Shown: piece by piece, positions 10,330 to 18,163 of the stretch
Position numbering within the stretch: the stretch's first letter is position 1
Layout: every line of letters begins with the position of its first letter
Assembly: GCF_004319545.1 (NCBI RefSeq)
Contig: NZ_CP036313.1
Span: forward strand, 879,501 to 943,500
Origin: Desulfobacter hydrogenophilus
GTDB lineage: Bacteria > Desulfobacterota > Desulfobacteria > Desulfobacterales > Desulfobacteraceae
DNA length: 64,000 bases
Direction: 5' to 3'
Made by a program: the position numbers and the translations under genes
The notes under the pieces: generated by a model
Seen by the model: only the letters and a program-made list of their open reading frames with translations
Told to the model about the DNA's origin: nothing
The model's database searches: none

Positions 10330-10928
10330 GATGATCTCTCCTGTTCCTTAAGTATACATTTGTCCAAAAAGCGGACAATTTCCTGTTTGAGTTTTTCCAG
10401 ATCCTGGAGCGGTTCATCCCGGTATGTCAGGGACTCAAAAGGGCCCACCACCGAACCAAAGATCATGGCTGCCATCACATAGGGATCCGCATCCATAAAC
10501 TGTCCCTGGCGCATGCCCTCCCGACAGACATTGACCAGAGGGATAATAACGACATCCATGCGCTCTGTGACGGCATCAGCGGCCGAACGCTGACTCTGGA
10601 TAAATTTAAAATAAAGTGGGTATTCCCTCTGGAAATCAAACACATTACCCACAAATGCGTATATTTTTTCCATGGGCGGGATATTTTTTTTAAATATTTT
10701 GCTTGATCCCTTCTTAATAGGGGTTATCACAGCCTCATGGACATAATTGAGCAGGTCTTTTTTGTTTTTAAAATAATTGTACAAGGTTCCTTTAGACACA
10801 CCGCATCTGGCCGCCACTTGATCCATGGTAATGGATGTGCCTTCCTGGATCATTGCCAGCACGGTTTTGACCACTTGCCCCTTGAGCAGACGGTTCATCA
10901 TCTCTTTTCTTTTGGTGGGCAAATTCAT
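10326..10928 (-). CDS. TetR/AcrR-family transcriptional regulator of the efflux operon
   Basis: This 200-residue protein has the TetR-type helix-turn-helix at residues 34-53 (TMDQVAARCGVSKGTLYNYF) followed by KNKKDLL. The helical C-terminal ligand domain is not conserved at sequence level. It is the first gene of the operon, so repression would be autogenous. AAGGA lies 7-8 nt upstream of the ATG at 10928 and supports this start; an internal Met-Met at residues 10-11 is the alternative. The promoter and inverted repeat immediately upstream make it the obvious repressor of the pump genes, which is an inference from position. Confidence 0.95.
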   Translation of the reverse strand: MNLPTKRKEMMNRLLKGQVVKTVLAMIQEGTSITMDQVAARCGVSKGTLYNYFKNKKDLLNYVHEAVITPIKKGSSKIFKKNIPPMEKIYAFVGNVFDFQREYPLYFKFIQSQRSAADAVTERMDVVIIPLVNVCREGMRQGQFMDADPYVMAAMIFGSVVGPFESLTYRDEPLQDLEKLKQEIVRFLDKCILKEQERSS

Positions 10929-10981
10929 TTAATGTTTCCTTGGGTTGTCCCCGGCAGCATGTCTGTGGGAAAAATAAAAAA

Positions 10982-11030
10982 CATTTTCTGACTACACCGT
11001 CTAAAAAATTGACCAGATAGTCAGAAAATG
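10982..11030. promoter_or_regulatory. Candidate TetR operator: perfect 13-bp inverted repeat
   Basis: CATTTTCTGACTA at 10982-10994 is the exact reverse complement of TAGTCAGAAAATG at 11018-11030, with a 23-bp spacer. The repeat sits just downstream of the -10 box of the tetR promoter and ends 54 bp before the tetR start codon. Repressor bound here would block initiation or early elongation. TetR proteins usually bind more compact palindromes, so each arm might instead be a half-operator, or the repeat may act as an mRNA hairpin. Confidence 0.6.
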
Positions 11031-11040
11031 ACTTTCGAGT

Positions 11041-11069
11041 ATAATAAAAATGAGGATCGCTTCTGTCAA
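11041..11069 (-). promoter_or_regulatory. Sigma-70-type promoter of the tetR-efflux operon
   Basis: On the minus strand TTGACA (11069-11064) is followed after 17 bp by TATTAT (11046-11041), close to the sigma-70 consensus. Initiation would fall at about 11034, right at the edge of the inverted repeat 10982-11030. Confidence 0.65.
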
Positions 11070-11086
11070 GACCGTTTTTTTAGGGG

Positions 11087-11172
11087 CCTGCCATTCAACC
11101 TTTAATGCGCCTTATATATGAACCAATATTCGGCGTGATTTCGGCCCAACTTATTTAATCTGCGGTCCTTAA
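11087..11172. repeat. Dispersed palindromic repeat family 1, half copy
   Basis: This stretch aligns with the right half of the full element at 26661-26820. Shared blocks include CCTTTAATGC, ATGAACCAA, ATTCGGCGT, GCCCAACTT and TTTAATCTGCGGTCCT. It lies in the gene-free stretch between tetR (10928) and the lipoprotein gene (11440). From 11175 to 11439 I see only AT-rich DNA that may hold the promoter of the envelope cluster; no gene is convincing there. Confidence 0.75.
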
Positions 11173-11439
11173 TGGGAACCGTCGTTATAAGGCCCTGATT
11201 AAAAACCTTTTTCAGGGCAATTTATCTTGAAAAAGTCATTTAACAATGATATCTGAAATTTATTTATATCTAAAAACTTGTTTGGTAATTAGGGGATTGA
11301 AGCGAAATCTCATGAAAATTGGGGGGAATTGGGGCCATTTTCATGAGATTGCCACCGATACATCAATTACCAAGGCTCTAAGGGCCGACTGTTTTTATAA
11401 TTTTTTTTTAAAACATATTTCAATCAAGGAGAATTCACC

Positions 11440-11700
11440 ATGACCAAAAAATTGATATTCACGATCTTTTTGGTAATTTTTTTCGCCGCCGGCTGCACGT
11501 ATCATCAAACATTCGAGAATCCGCCCCCCCCAGTTGATCCGCCTGAATCCGTGGAACCGCTTGAATCCGTAGAACCGGCGCCCGCAGTTGAAGTTAAGCC
11601 TGAACCACCGGTATCCGGGGGACCGACACACTCAATTAATCCGCCTTCTAATTACGATACGCCAGGAACAGGTGGCGGAGCCGCATTAGAAACATACTAA
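11440..11700 (+). CDS. Small proline-rich lipoprotein, unknown function
   Basis: The 86-residue product has a lipoprotein signal with lipobox FAAGC (Cys 19). The mature part is dominated by Pro, Glu and Val, with the short repeat ESVEP occurring twice (PPESVEPLESVEPAPAVEV). It ends with the Gly/Pro-rich tail NPPSNYDTPGTGGG. AAGGAG is 8 nt upstream of the ATG. It is the first of six codirectional exported proteins. A run of eight C within the coding sequence (11524-11531) encodes part of the proline block. No family recognised; Pro-rich lipoproteins often span the periplasm or tether partners. Confidence 0.75.
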   Translation: MTKKLIFTIFLVIFFAAGCTYHQTFENPPPPVDPPESVEPLESVEPAPAVEVKPEPPVSGGPTHSINPPSNYDTPGTGGGAALETY

Positions 11701-11707
11701 TATTCCG

Positions 11708-11721
11708 CCCCCCCCCCCCCC
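11708..11721. repeat. Homopolymeric C14 tract
   Basis: Fourteen consecutive C (plus strand) lie between the stop of the small lipoprotein (11700) and the start of the next exported protein (11736). Such tracts gain and lose bases by slippage. Its position 14 bp upstream of a start codon that lacks a good ribosome-binding site could make length changes matter for translation. It may also be an assembly-sensitive site. Confidence 0.8.
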
Positions 11722-11735
11722 AATTTTAAATAGTA

Positions 11736-12332
11736 ATGAAATTTACCAAGATGATATTTTTGAATTCTTTAACTAAAATTTGTTGGCGACGCATCGTATT
11801 TATGCCGATCTGCGGCACCTTGCTTTCTATAGTATTTTTATCATCTGCGGCTGCAGGAAATAAAAAAATGATGGAAAAAATGGGAAACAATTTAATTCAG
11901 CTCAACAACGAAGTAGTTGAAACGATTATTGATGCCCAGGAAAGGAACGCCAATATTTCTTTTAAAGCTATAATCATTCAAGGGACCGATCAAAATAGGA
12001 TCGTCATTGAAGAGGCAGAAATCATCCCTGGAAATAAAAAATCTGCCCAGTATTCAACCGAACCGAAAGAAGGGGGCGTCCCATCTCCTGTGACAGAGGG
12101 GTCAACGCCTGACTACAAATCGTATATCGACTACCAACATCTGGATATCCCCGAGACCGGTTCCGATTTCCAGGTGGAAACAAACGGCCGGGGAACCATG
12201 AGTCAGAATATTGATTTCCTGATGAAACAGCACCCTGAGGCACGGGTCTTTGAACTTCATAAAAAATCTATAGATGCCATTGACTGGAAAAATAATCCCA
12301 AGCCTAAGAAAGCCTTTTTATTGTTCTGGTAA
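11736..12332 (+). CDS. Exported protein of unknown function (envelope cluster)
   Basis: The 198-residue frame has a long N-region and a signal peptide ending at about residue 41 (LSSAAAG-NKK), suggesting that the real start may be an internal Met (for example residue 23). After the signal comes an amphipathic helix (KKMMEKMGNNLIQLNNEVVETI), here split into words only for reference, then a beta segment. A tail motif P-V-x-E-G-S-T-P-x4-Y-I-D-Y closely resembles the tail of the next gene's product. The ribosome-binding site is weak and follows the C14 tract. I do not recognise a family. The context points to an envelope role together with the LPP20-like neighbours. Confidence 0.65.
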   Translation: MKFTKMIFLNSLTKICWRRIVFMPICGTLLSIVFLSSAAAGNKKMMEKMGNNLIQLNNEVVETIIDAQERNANISFKAIIIQGTDQNRIVIEEAEIIPGNKKSAQYSTEPKEGGVPSPVTEGSTPDYKSYIDYQHLDIPETGSDFQVETNGRGTMSQNIDFLMKQHPEARVFELHKKSIDAIDWKNNPKPKKAFLLFW

Positions 12333-12393
12333 CGCAACCATAAACGCAGGCAGACTGTTTACTACTTAACAATTTTTTGAAGGAGTACATGCA

Positions 12394-13278
12394 ATGAAAA
12401 AAAAAATCGCTGAACTTTTGATCAAGTCGGCACTAATTCTAACTCTTTCCATCGCTGTTGTCGGACTACCGCCCGCAATAGCAGGGAATAAAAAATTAAT
12501 GACCATACAGGCAGCAAAGGTTCTTGCCGAGCGGGCCATCGTGGAAAGCGTCATAGGGCTCAAAATCAAGACCACGGAACGGGTCGAAAACATGGTCGCA
12601 ACGCACCAGCGCATCGACGCTAAAACTGCAGCCAGTATCAAGGGAATCCAATATTCCGATATCGTCTATGACAAGGCCAAAGACATCGCCAAAGTGACGG
12701 CTCGCATCAACCTTGGACGGGTGACAACAATCATTGGAAAAAGGATCAACTGGGGAGACAGAACAATTGAACGCGTGGCTTTTGCCACATCAACCGAAGC
12801 CAATGCAGGACCATTGAAAGCGCTCAGGGCAGCTGAGCTGGATGCATATAGTCAGCTGGCCAAACAGATTGTCGGTTTCAATCTTCAAAGCAAAACCTCG
12901 GTTGAAAACTACATCATGAAAAATGATGAAGCTCGAACGCGTCTTTTGGCCGCCATTTATGGCGCAAAACTTGTGGGTTACCGCTGGGATGCGGAAGGGG
13001 ATGCTTATGTGAAACTGGCGCTCACCATGGGTGAAGTTGATGACATTCTGGGACAGCGGATAAACTATAACGGAACAATTATAGAGGTAGAAGGCAGCGG
13101 AGCCCAGACCGATGATTTCAGCGAAGCCAACAGCTATGATGACGGCAATACGGGCTCAAGCATGAAGATTGGAACATCTGTCAAGGAAGGCAATCTGGAT
13201 ATCCCGGTGAACGGGCAATCCACGCCTACTGTCGAACAACGCATAGACTATCCTGCCGGAGGCTCTACGCTGCAATAA
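12394..13278 (+). CDS. Exported protein with two LPP20-like domains
   Basis: The 294-residue product has a signal peptide ending near residue 30 (PPAIAG-NKK). It then has two LPP20/FlgT-N-like repeats at about 36-110 and 125-215. Each shows the pattern of a helix rich in Ala/Leu/Arg (AAKVLAERAIVESVIG; ALRAAELDAYSQLAKQIVG), a threonine/valine stretch (TTERVENMVATH; SKTSVENYIMKN) and a closing KVTARINLG or YVKLALTMG strand. LPP20-type domains occur in outer-membrane lipoproteins and in the flagellar outer ring protein FlgT. A polar tail ends in PVNGQSTPTVEQRIDY, shared in pattern with the previous gene. AAGGAG precedes the ATG. No lipobox. Confidence 0.8.
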   Translation: MKKKIAELLIKSALILTLSIAVVGLPPAIAGNKKLMTIQAAKVLAERAIVESVIGLKIKTTERVENMVATHQRIDAKTAASIKGIQYSDIVYDKAKDIAKVTARINLGRVTTIIGKRINWGDRTIERVAFATSTEANAGPLKALRAAELDAYSQLAKQIVGFNLQSKTSVENYIMKNDEARTRLLAAIYGAKLVGYRWDAEGDAYVKLALTMGEVDDILGQRINYNGTIIEVEGSGAQTDDFSEANSYDDGNTGSSMKIGTSVKEGNLDIPVNGQSTPTVEQRIDYPAGGSTLQ

Positions 13279-13296
13279 ACAAGAAAAGCAATTGCC

Positions 13297-14049
13297 ATGA
13301 AAAAATTGATATTGATTATCGCAGCTCTTCTAATGACTTTATCGGTACCCGTTTCGGCTTTTGCCTTTTCCTTTTCGGAAGCAGAAGAGGACGAAGCGAG
13401 GGAAGAACAGGCCATGCAGGCGAAAACCCAGAAGGAAATCGACCAACTCCTGTCGGTGCACTGCCAAACGCAACTGAAAAAGAAAAAAATTGCTGTTATT
13501 CTGGGCCGGGACAATGCGCGTGAGAACTCACAAATTTTGTTCATGGAGGTGAATAAAAAGCTCCAGCGGCTGGGTTTGAGAACCTGTTCTCAAAAAGAGA
13601 TCTCAGCCCAGATTGCCCAAGCGGAAATGGATGCATTCCTGTCTAACAATATGGATGCCGCCGCCAATGCCGCAAGGCGACTTAGTGCAGATTTCATGCT
13701 CCGGGGGATCATCCGTTCAAAAACAAGGGTAAACCCGATCGTCAACGTGAATGAAGTTTCCATTACTATGGTATTCACCCTGATTGATAGTTCTGGACGA
13801 ATTATTTCAAACGTATCTGCCCATGATGAAAACTACTCCGGACAAAATACGCTTGAAGCTGCCTTGGCCATGGTCAAAGAAAAATCCGGACTCATGGTCG
13901 CCCAGTTGTATCATGACTATTGTACACAGGCGCCGATTAGAGGCAATACCTCCATTCAGAAAAAAAGCCAACCCAAACCGACAGTTAAAGTTGCTCCGAA
14001 AAGTCAAGATGCACCTAAGGCTAAGGTTCAAAGTATAGAGGACTTTTAA
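13297..14049 (+). CDS. Periplasmic protein with TolB-N/LpoB/FlgT-M-like fold
   Basis: The 250-residue protein has a signal peptide (cleavage near residue 23, SAFA-FS), a charged helix, and then an alpha/beta segment at about 60-205. The pattern is a first strand KKIAVILG, a helix with LFMEVNKKLQRLGLRTCS, a strand FMLRGIIRSKTRVNP and paired strands EVSITMVFTLID and RIISNVSAHDENYSG. This order resembles the CsgG/LpoB/TolB-N type used by envelope assembly factors to bind partners. A basic Lys/Pro tail closes the protein. It starts 18 bp after the double-LPP20 gene and ends 4 bp before the next gene, so the genes are almost certainly cotranscribed. The family call rests on pattern only. Confidence 0.75.
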   Translation: MKKLILIIAALLMTLSVPVSAFAFSFSEAEEDEAREEQAMQAKTQKEIDQLLSVHCQTQLKKKKIAVILGRDNARENSQILFMEVNKKLQRLGLRTCSQKEISAQIAQAEMDAFLSNNMDAAANAARRLSADFMLRGIIRSKTRVNPIVNVNEVSITMVFTLIDSSGRIISNVSAHDENYSGQNTLEAALAMVKEKSGLMVAQLYHDYCTQAPIRGNTSIQKKSQPKPTVKVAPKSQDAPKAKVQSIEDF

Positions 14050-14053
14050 ATCC

Positions 14054-15508
14054 ATGGGAGAGAATTTATCCGTCAAATGCAAAGCTGTTGTTTTCATTTT
14101 TTTAACCGCTGCCGTTTTTTTGCTGCTGCCATTTCAGACTTCTTCCCTTGCACAGGCCCAAGGCAAAACCATTATCGTATCTGCAGAAGGATTGGCGGAT
14201 CCCGAAGCCGACACCTATCAAAGAGACCAGGGAAAACTTTTGGATGCCCTAAGGCAGGATGCCAAGCGACAGGTGCTCGAAAAAGCGGTGGGATCCTATG
14301 TGGAGTCGTCTACCCTTGTTGAAAATTATGCACTGATCAATGACAAGGTACTGACCCGTTCCAAGGGGCTTATTAAAAGAGTCATCAAAGAGAGTCCGCC
14401 CTGGAAGGGTCAAGATGGATTCATGCACATGCTTATGAAGGCCGAAGTTTATCTCTCGCCCATCAAAGACACCCTGAAAGAGATGTCAAAAATGGAGCGG
14501 GTCAGTCTTCTCAAAGATTATGGAAATCCTAAAATTTCCGTAGCCATAACCATCAGGGACGCAAAACGGGGATCAGAAATAGCGCCGGAGCGTTCACAGA
14601 TAGCGGAAAATCTTTTGAAAGAACGATTTTCCCAGTTCGGATACCGGGTATGGTCGGAAGAAGAATCCCAGCGGCTCAAGGTTGAAATCGCCGAGCGGGC
14701 TATGCTGTCTAACCAGGCTGATGCCACCGTATCCGTTACCCAATTGAAGACATCGGATTTTTCCATCCGGGGTGAGGTGAAATTCAAACCGCTGACAGCC
14801 ACATTAAGGGCTTCGGGAATCAGCATCACTAAGTATGCGCTGACCTCATGGACCATTAAATGTATAGATAATAATACCGCTGAGGAGGTATACTTTAACA
14901 ACAAAGTCCCCAGAAACAAAACCTGGTCCGATGAGGATGCCGCCATGAGTGATATCGGCACGCTTATTGGCAAACAGTTTTCAAAAGATTTTTTTGAGGA
15001 CCACTTGATGAGGACCTCTCGAATTTTTCAACTCCAGGTGTTTGGTCTGCCCGACTACGATACCGGTACACTGTTTAAAAAGGAAATGATCGGCCTGAGA
15101 CCGGTGATGAATGTGGACTTTAGAAACTTTGACGCCTCCGGACTTTCCCTCTACGAAATTGACTTTGCCGGCAACCGGGGGAATTTCACTGATCTTGTCA
15201 ATGATACTGTGATAAGACCTTTGAATCGCAAGTTCGGGGAAAGGGTTTTCAAGCTTGTCTCATCCCAGGGGGATGTGGTCCGGGTCAATTTCAACAATGA
15301 GAGCGATATGAACACTCTAATCGCCAAATTCAACAATGCGCCGCCAGCATCCCTGACAGCGGCATCTCCCGCAAGAATAGAGGCGGTTGCTCAGACGGAG
15401 AAGGTCATGATTCAAGTTGCCCAAATCAATCCGGAAGCAGTCAAACAATTGTCGCAAAATGGGAATGAAATGGCAACCAAAGCCTTGGATGCAGTGAATA
15501 GCTTTTAG
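14054..15508 (+). CDS. Exported FlgT-N/LPP20-domain protein, unknown function
   Basis: The 484-residue product has a signal peptide (about residues 1-36, ending SLAQAQG). Residues 45-135 carry a clear FlgT N-terminal/LPP20-like domain: ALRQDAKRQVLEKAVGSYVE, then STLVENYALINDKVLTRSKG and a closing strand. The middle (about 155-300) again looks like a TolB-N/CsgG-type alpha/beta region with a Glu/Arg-rich helix. The C-terminal third, with YDTGTLFKKEMIGLRPV and related segments, is not recognised. FlgT of Vibrio uses the same domain types to build an outer-membrane ring, but no flagellar genes flank this one. An equivalent ring or pore-associated role is an inference. Confidence 0.8.
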   Translation: MGENLSVKCKAVVFIFLTAAVFLLLPFQTSSLAQAQGKTIIVSAEGLADPEADTYQRDQGKLLDALRQDAKRQVLEKAVGSYVESSTLVENYALINDKVLTRSKGLIKRVIKESPPWKGQDGFMHMLMKAEVYLSPIKDTLKEMSKMERVSLLKDYGNPKISVAITIRDAKRGSEIAPERSQIAENLLKERFSQFGYRVWSEEESQRLKVEIAERAMLSNQADATVSVTQLKTSDFSIRGEVKFKPLTATLRASGISITKYALTSWTIKCIDNNTAEEVYFNNKVPRNKTWSDEDAAMSDIGTLIGKQFSKDFFEDHLMRTSRIFQLQVFGLPDYDTGTLFKKEMIGLRPVMNVDFRNFDASGLSLYEIDFAGNRGNFTDLVNDTVIRPLNRKFGERVFKLVSSQGDVVRVNFNNESDMNTLIAKFNNAPPASLTAASPARIEAVAQTEKVMIQVAQINPEAVKQLSQNGNEMATKALDAVNSF

Positions 15509-15561
15509 GATTCAAGATATAAAATCACTAATTAAACGTTTATTTTCTATGGAGGTTGTAA

Positions 15562-16335
15562 GTGAAACAATTTAAATTTGTAACTGCACTGTTGCTTTTA
15601 GGATTATTTATATTGAGTGGCTGTGTTCAAAGCACGGGGAGCTGCAGTGCCTCAGCACAGGCGAATGCCATGGCTGACAAGCAAATGTATCAATCCTGTG
15701 AGTATGCCAACGCCAATGTAAAGGGACCTGTCCTCGTGGTCCTTCCCGGAAAAATCAAAAGCAACAATGCCACCTTTATCCAGAGAATCACCGCTAACAA
15801 TATTGCGGATTACGGTGAACTGGAACTTGGAAAGGCCAATTTCCGTGTTCTTGAAAGATCCCAGCTTGGACCGTTGTTAAACGAGCTTACATTAGCCGCC
15901 AATATGGGAAACGCGGCAGGACTGAGAAAATTCAAAAAAGGAAAATTTAAAACCACAAAATGGTTGGTTGAATTTGATATTTTAAAAGCAGAAAAAGTGG
16001 CACACGTCAACCATGGATTTGATGGCAGGGCCCTTGGTTCCATCCTAGGATCCTTAGTTGGAGGTACGGAGGGCAGAGTGAGTAATACCGCAATGGGGTC
16101 CATCAAAACCGACGATTCTGCAGGTATTTGGATTATTGGCATGCGGTATAAAGTAATGAATGCCTCCACATCAGAACAGGTCACGACAGGATATTTCGAA
16201 GACAAAATGGAGCTGGGTAAACAAGGGACCTCTATCTTGGGTGTTTCAGGATCTCAGGCCGGTGGAGTGACTTTGGATGCCATGGTTCAACGTCTGGTCC
16301 AACAGGCTGTTGCCGACTTAGATCGGAAAAAATAA
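15562..16335 (+). CDS. CsgG-like outer-membrane lipoprotein
   Basis: The 257-residue lipoprotein begins at a GTG (15562) preceded by GGAGG at 15551-15555, a strong ribosome-binding site that fixes the start. The lipobox LSGC places the lipidated Cys at residue 21. CsgG-like features follow: a first strand VLVVLPG, the ERSQLGPLLNELTL motif (family pattern V-x-E-R-x-x-L-x-x-L-L-x-E), WLVEFDILKAEK, and a Gly/Ser-rich hairpin region (GRALGSILGSLVGG) like the membrane-inserting segments. The paired strands YKVMNASTSEQV and GYFEDKMELG follow. CsgG forms the nonameric curli secretion pore. No CsgA, CsgE or CsgF gene is nearby, so the partners are probably the upstream exported proteins. Confidence 0.85.
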   Translation: MKQFKFVTALLLLGLFILSGCVQSTGSCSASAQANAMADKQMYQSCEYANANVKGPVLVVLPGKIKSNNATFIQRITANNIADYGELELGKANFRVLERSQLGPLLNELTLAANMGNAAGLRKFKKGKFKTTKWLVEFDILKAEKVAHVNHGFDGRALGSILGSLVGGTEGRVSNTAMGSIKTDDSAGIWIIGMRYKVMNASTSEQVTTGYFEDKMELGKQGTSILGVSGSQAGGVTLDAMVQRLVQQAVADLDRKK

Positions 16336-16429
16336 ATACCACAGATTGTGCAGGGCATATGGGATAAAAACCGTTTTGTTGAAAAATAGCTTTTATCCCC
16401 TGTGCCTCTGCAAATTTTTATTATATGAA

Positions 16430-16508
16430 AGAACCACCAACAACCTGAATTCTTTCATGGTTTGTTGTGGGCACGCTGACGAACTTTCAAAGAGGCCCAT
16501 GGCCGTTA
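16430..16508. repeat. Dispersed repeat family 2, copy
   Basis: The segment containing CTGAATTCTTTCATGGTTTG, then TTGTGGG and GGCCCATGGCCGTT, aligns with the repeats at 42331-42424 and, inverted, 49923-50016. It lies in the gap 16336-16786 between the CsgG-like gene and radA. The rest of that gap holds no convincing gene: a 61-codon minus frame at 16521-16706 lacks a ribosome-binding site. Confidence 0.65.
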
Positions 16509-16786
16509 TTCAAAATTTTTCTAAGGTGTCTTTCTTTTCCGATCCATAAGCCGACATCCCTTGTCATAAAACTTATCCATGAACCCAGATGTCATTTCTA
16601 AAGGTTTTTTCAACACCGCGTTTTGTGATCGTACCGCTATATCCCAGTAGATTTTTAAAAATATGTCCGTAGGTAATTCAGAATGGTCTTTTGATTGCAT
16701 ATCCATTACTAATGATACGTGCTTGATAGAAATAAGATATCATGATATATTTATTCGATTTTCAATTAGTTGGATAAAAATAGGAC

Positions 16787-18163
16787 GTGGCAAAAAAGAA
16801 AGATAAAATCATATTCCGTTGTAAAACCTGCGGAACACAAACGCCTAAATGGATGGGTCAGTGTCCGGACTGTGGCGACTGGGACAGCCTTATTGAGGAG
16901 ACCCTGGTGGTTCGAACCCCGGGTGTGACAGGCGCGGCCCGACCGGCCATTGCAGCCAGGCCCGTACCCATTGAATCTGTTAAGGTCTCATCTTCCCTGC
17001 GTATGGACACCGGTATCAATGAATTTGACCGGGTCCTGGGCGGCGGCATTGTACGCGGCTCCCTTGTGCTTATTGGCGGGGATCCCGGGATCGGTAAATC
17101 CACGCTCATGCTCCAGGTATTGTCCACCTTGGCAAAGGCCGGAAAAAAATGTCTGTATGTATCCGGCGAGGAATCCATCGGCCAACTCTCCATGCGGGGA
17201 AAACGCCTGGGATCGATGGGCAATTCTTTGTTTGTGGTCTCTGAAACAGATCTTGAGGCGATTCTTGCCATGGCGGAAAAAGATCAATATGACGCCATGG
17301 TTGTGGATTCCATTCAAACTGTATTTCACCCCCAGGTCACGTCAACCCCGGGCAGCATCACCCAGATAAGAGAAGCATCCATGCAGTTCATGCGCCTGTC
17401 CAAAACCGTGGGCCTTCCCATTTTTCTTGTGGGACATGTCACCAAGGGCGGTGCCATTGCAGGCCCCAGAATCATGGAGCACATGGTAGACACGGTGCTC
17501 TATTTTGAAGGGGATAAAAACCATATCTTTCGAATTCTTCGGGCCGTAAAAAATCGTTTCGGGTCCACCAATGAGATCGGGGTGTTTGAAATGCGGGACC
17601 AGGGATTGACCCAGGTGCCTAACCCGTCGGCTGTATTTTTGTCCGAACGGGCTCTGGTGGCCCCGGGTTCTGTGGTGACAGCAAGTATGGAAGGGTCCCG
17701 CCCCATTTTGGTGGAAATCCAGGGATTGGTCTCCACGTCAGGACTGGGTACGCCCCGGCGAACGGTTCTCGGACTGGACACCAACCGGGTGGCCCTGATC
17801 GTGGCGGTGATGGAAAAGCGATTGGGCATGAACCTGGCCGGTCTGGACATTTTTATGAATGTCACAGGCGGTGTCCGCATCACCGAACCCTCGGCGGATC
17901 TTGCCATTGCAGCCGCGCTTGCCTCAAGCTTTCTGGACCGCCCGGTACACAAGGAGACCACGCTAATCGGCGAAGTCGGCCTTACCGGCGAGATTCGGGC
18001 GGTCAGCCATGCCCAGGCCAGGATCAAAGAAGCCGCCAAAATGGGATTCACACGGTGCCTTGTGCCCACGGCCACCATGAAGCAATTATCAAAAATCAAA
18101 GGCATGACCATTGAAAGCGTCAGTTTTTTAAGGGATGCCGTGGAGGTTTTGTTTGAAGGGTAA
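16787..18163 (+). CDS. radA: DNA repair protein RadA
   Basis: This is a full-length RadA (458 residues). The N-terminal C4 zinc finger uses Cys 12, 15, 26 and 29 (CKTC...CPDC). The RecA-like ATPase has Walker A GGDPGIGKST at 97-106, and the RadA-specific motif KNRFGSTNEIGVFEM lies near residue 250. The last 180 residues are the Lon-protease-like domain, including the stretch LDIFMNVTGGVRITEPSADL. RadA drives branch migration in homologous recombination. The start is a GTG at 16787 with AGGA close upstream. The next gene begins inside its 3' end. Confidence 0.97.
   Translation: MAKKKDKIIFRCKTCGTQTPKWMGQCPDCGDWDSLIEETLVVRTPGVTGAARPAIAARPVPIESVKVSSSLRMDTGINEFDRVLGGGIVRGSLVLIGGDPGIGKSTLMLQVLSTLAKAGKKCLYVSGEESIGQLSMRGKRLGSMGNSLFVVSETDLEAILAMAEKDQYDAMVVDSIQTVFHPQVTSTPGSITQIREASMQFMRLSKTVGLPIFLVGHVTKGGAIAGPRIMEHMVDTVLYFEGDKNHIFRILRAVKNRFGSTNEIGVFEMRDQGLTQVPNPSAVFLSERALVAPGSVVTASMEGSRPILVEIQGLVSTSGLGTPRRTVLGLDTNRVALIVAVMEKRLGMNLAGLDIFMNVTGGVRITEPSADLAIAAALASSFLDRPVHKETTLIGEVGLTGEIRAVSHAQARIKEAAKMGFTRCLVPTATMKQLSKIKGMTIESVSFLRDAVEVLFEG

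Noticed and set aside
16521..16706. 61-codon minus-strand frame between the CsgG-like gene and radA
   Set aside because: No ribosome-binding site, no recognisable domain, and it overlaps the tail of a repeat-containing spacer.
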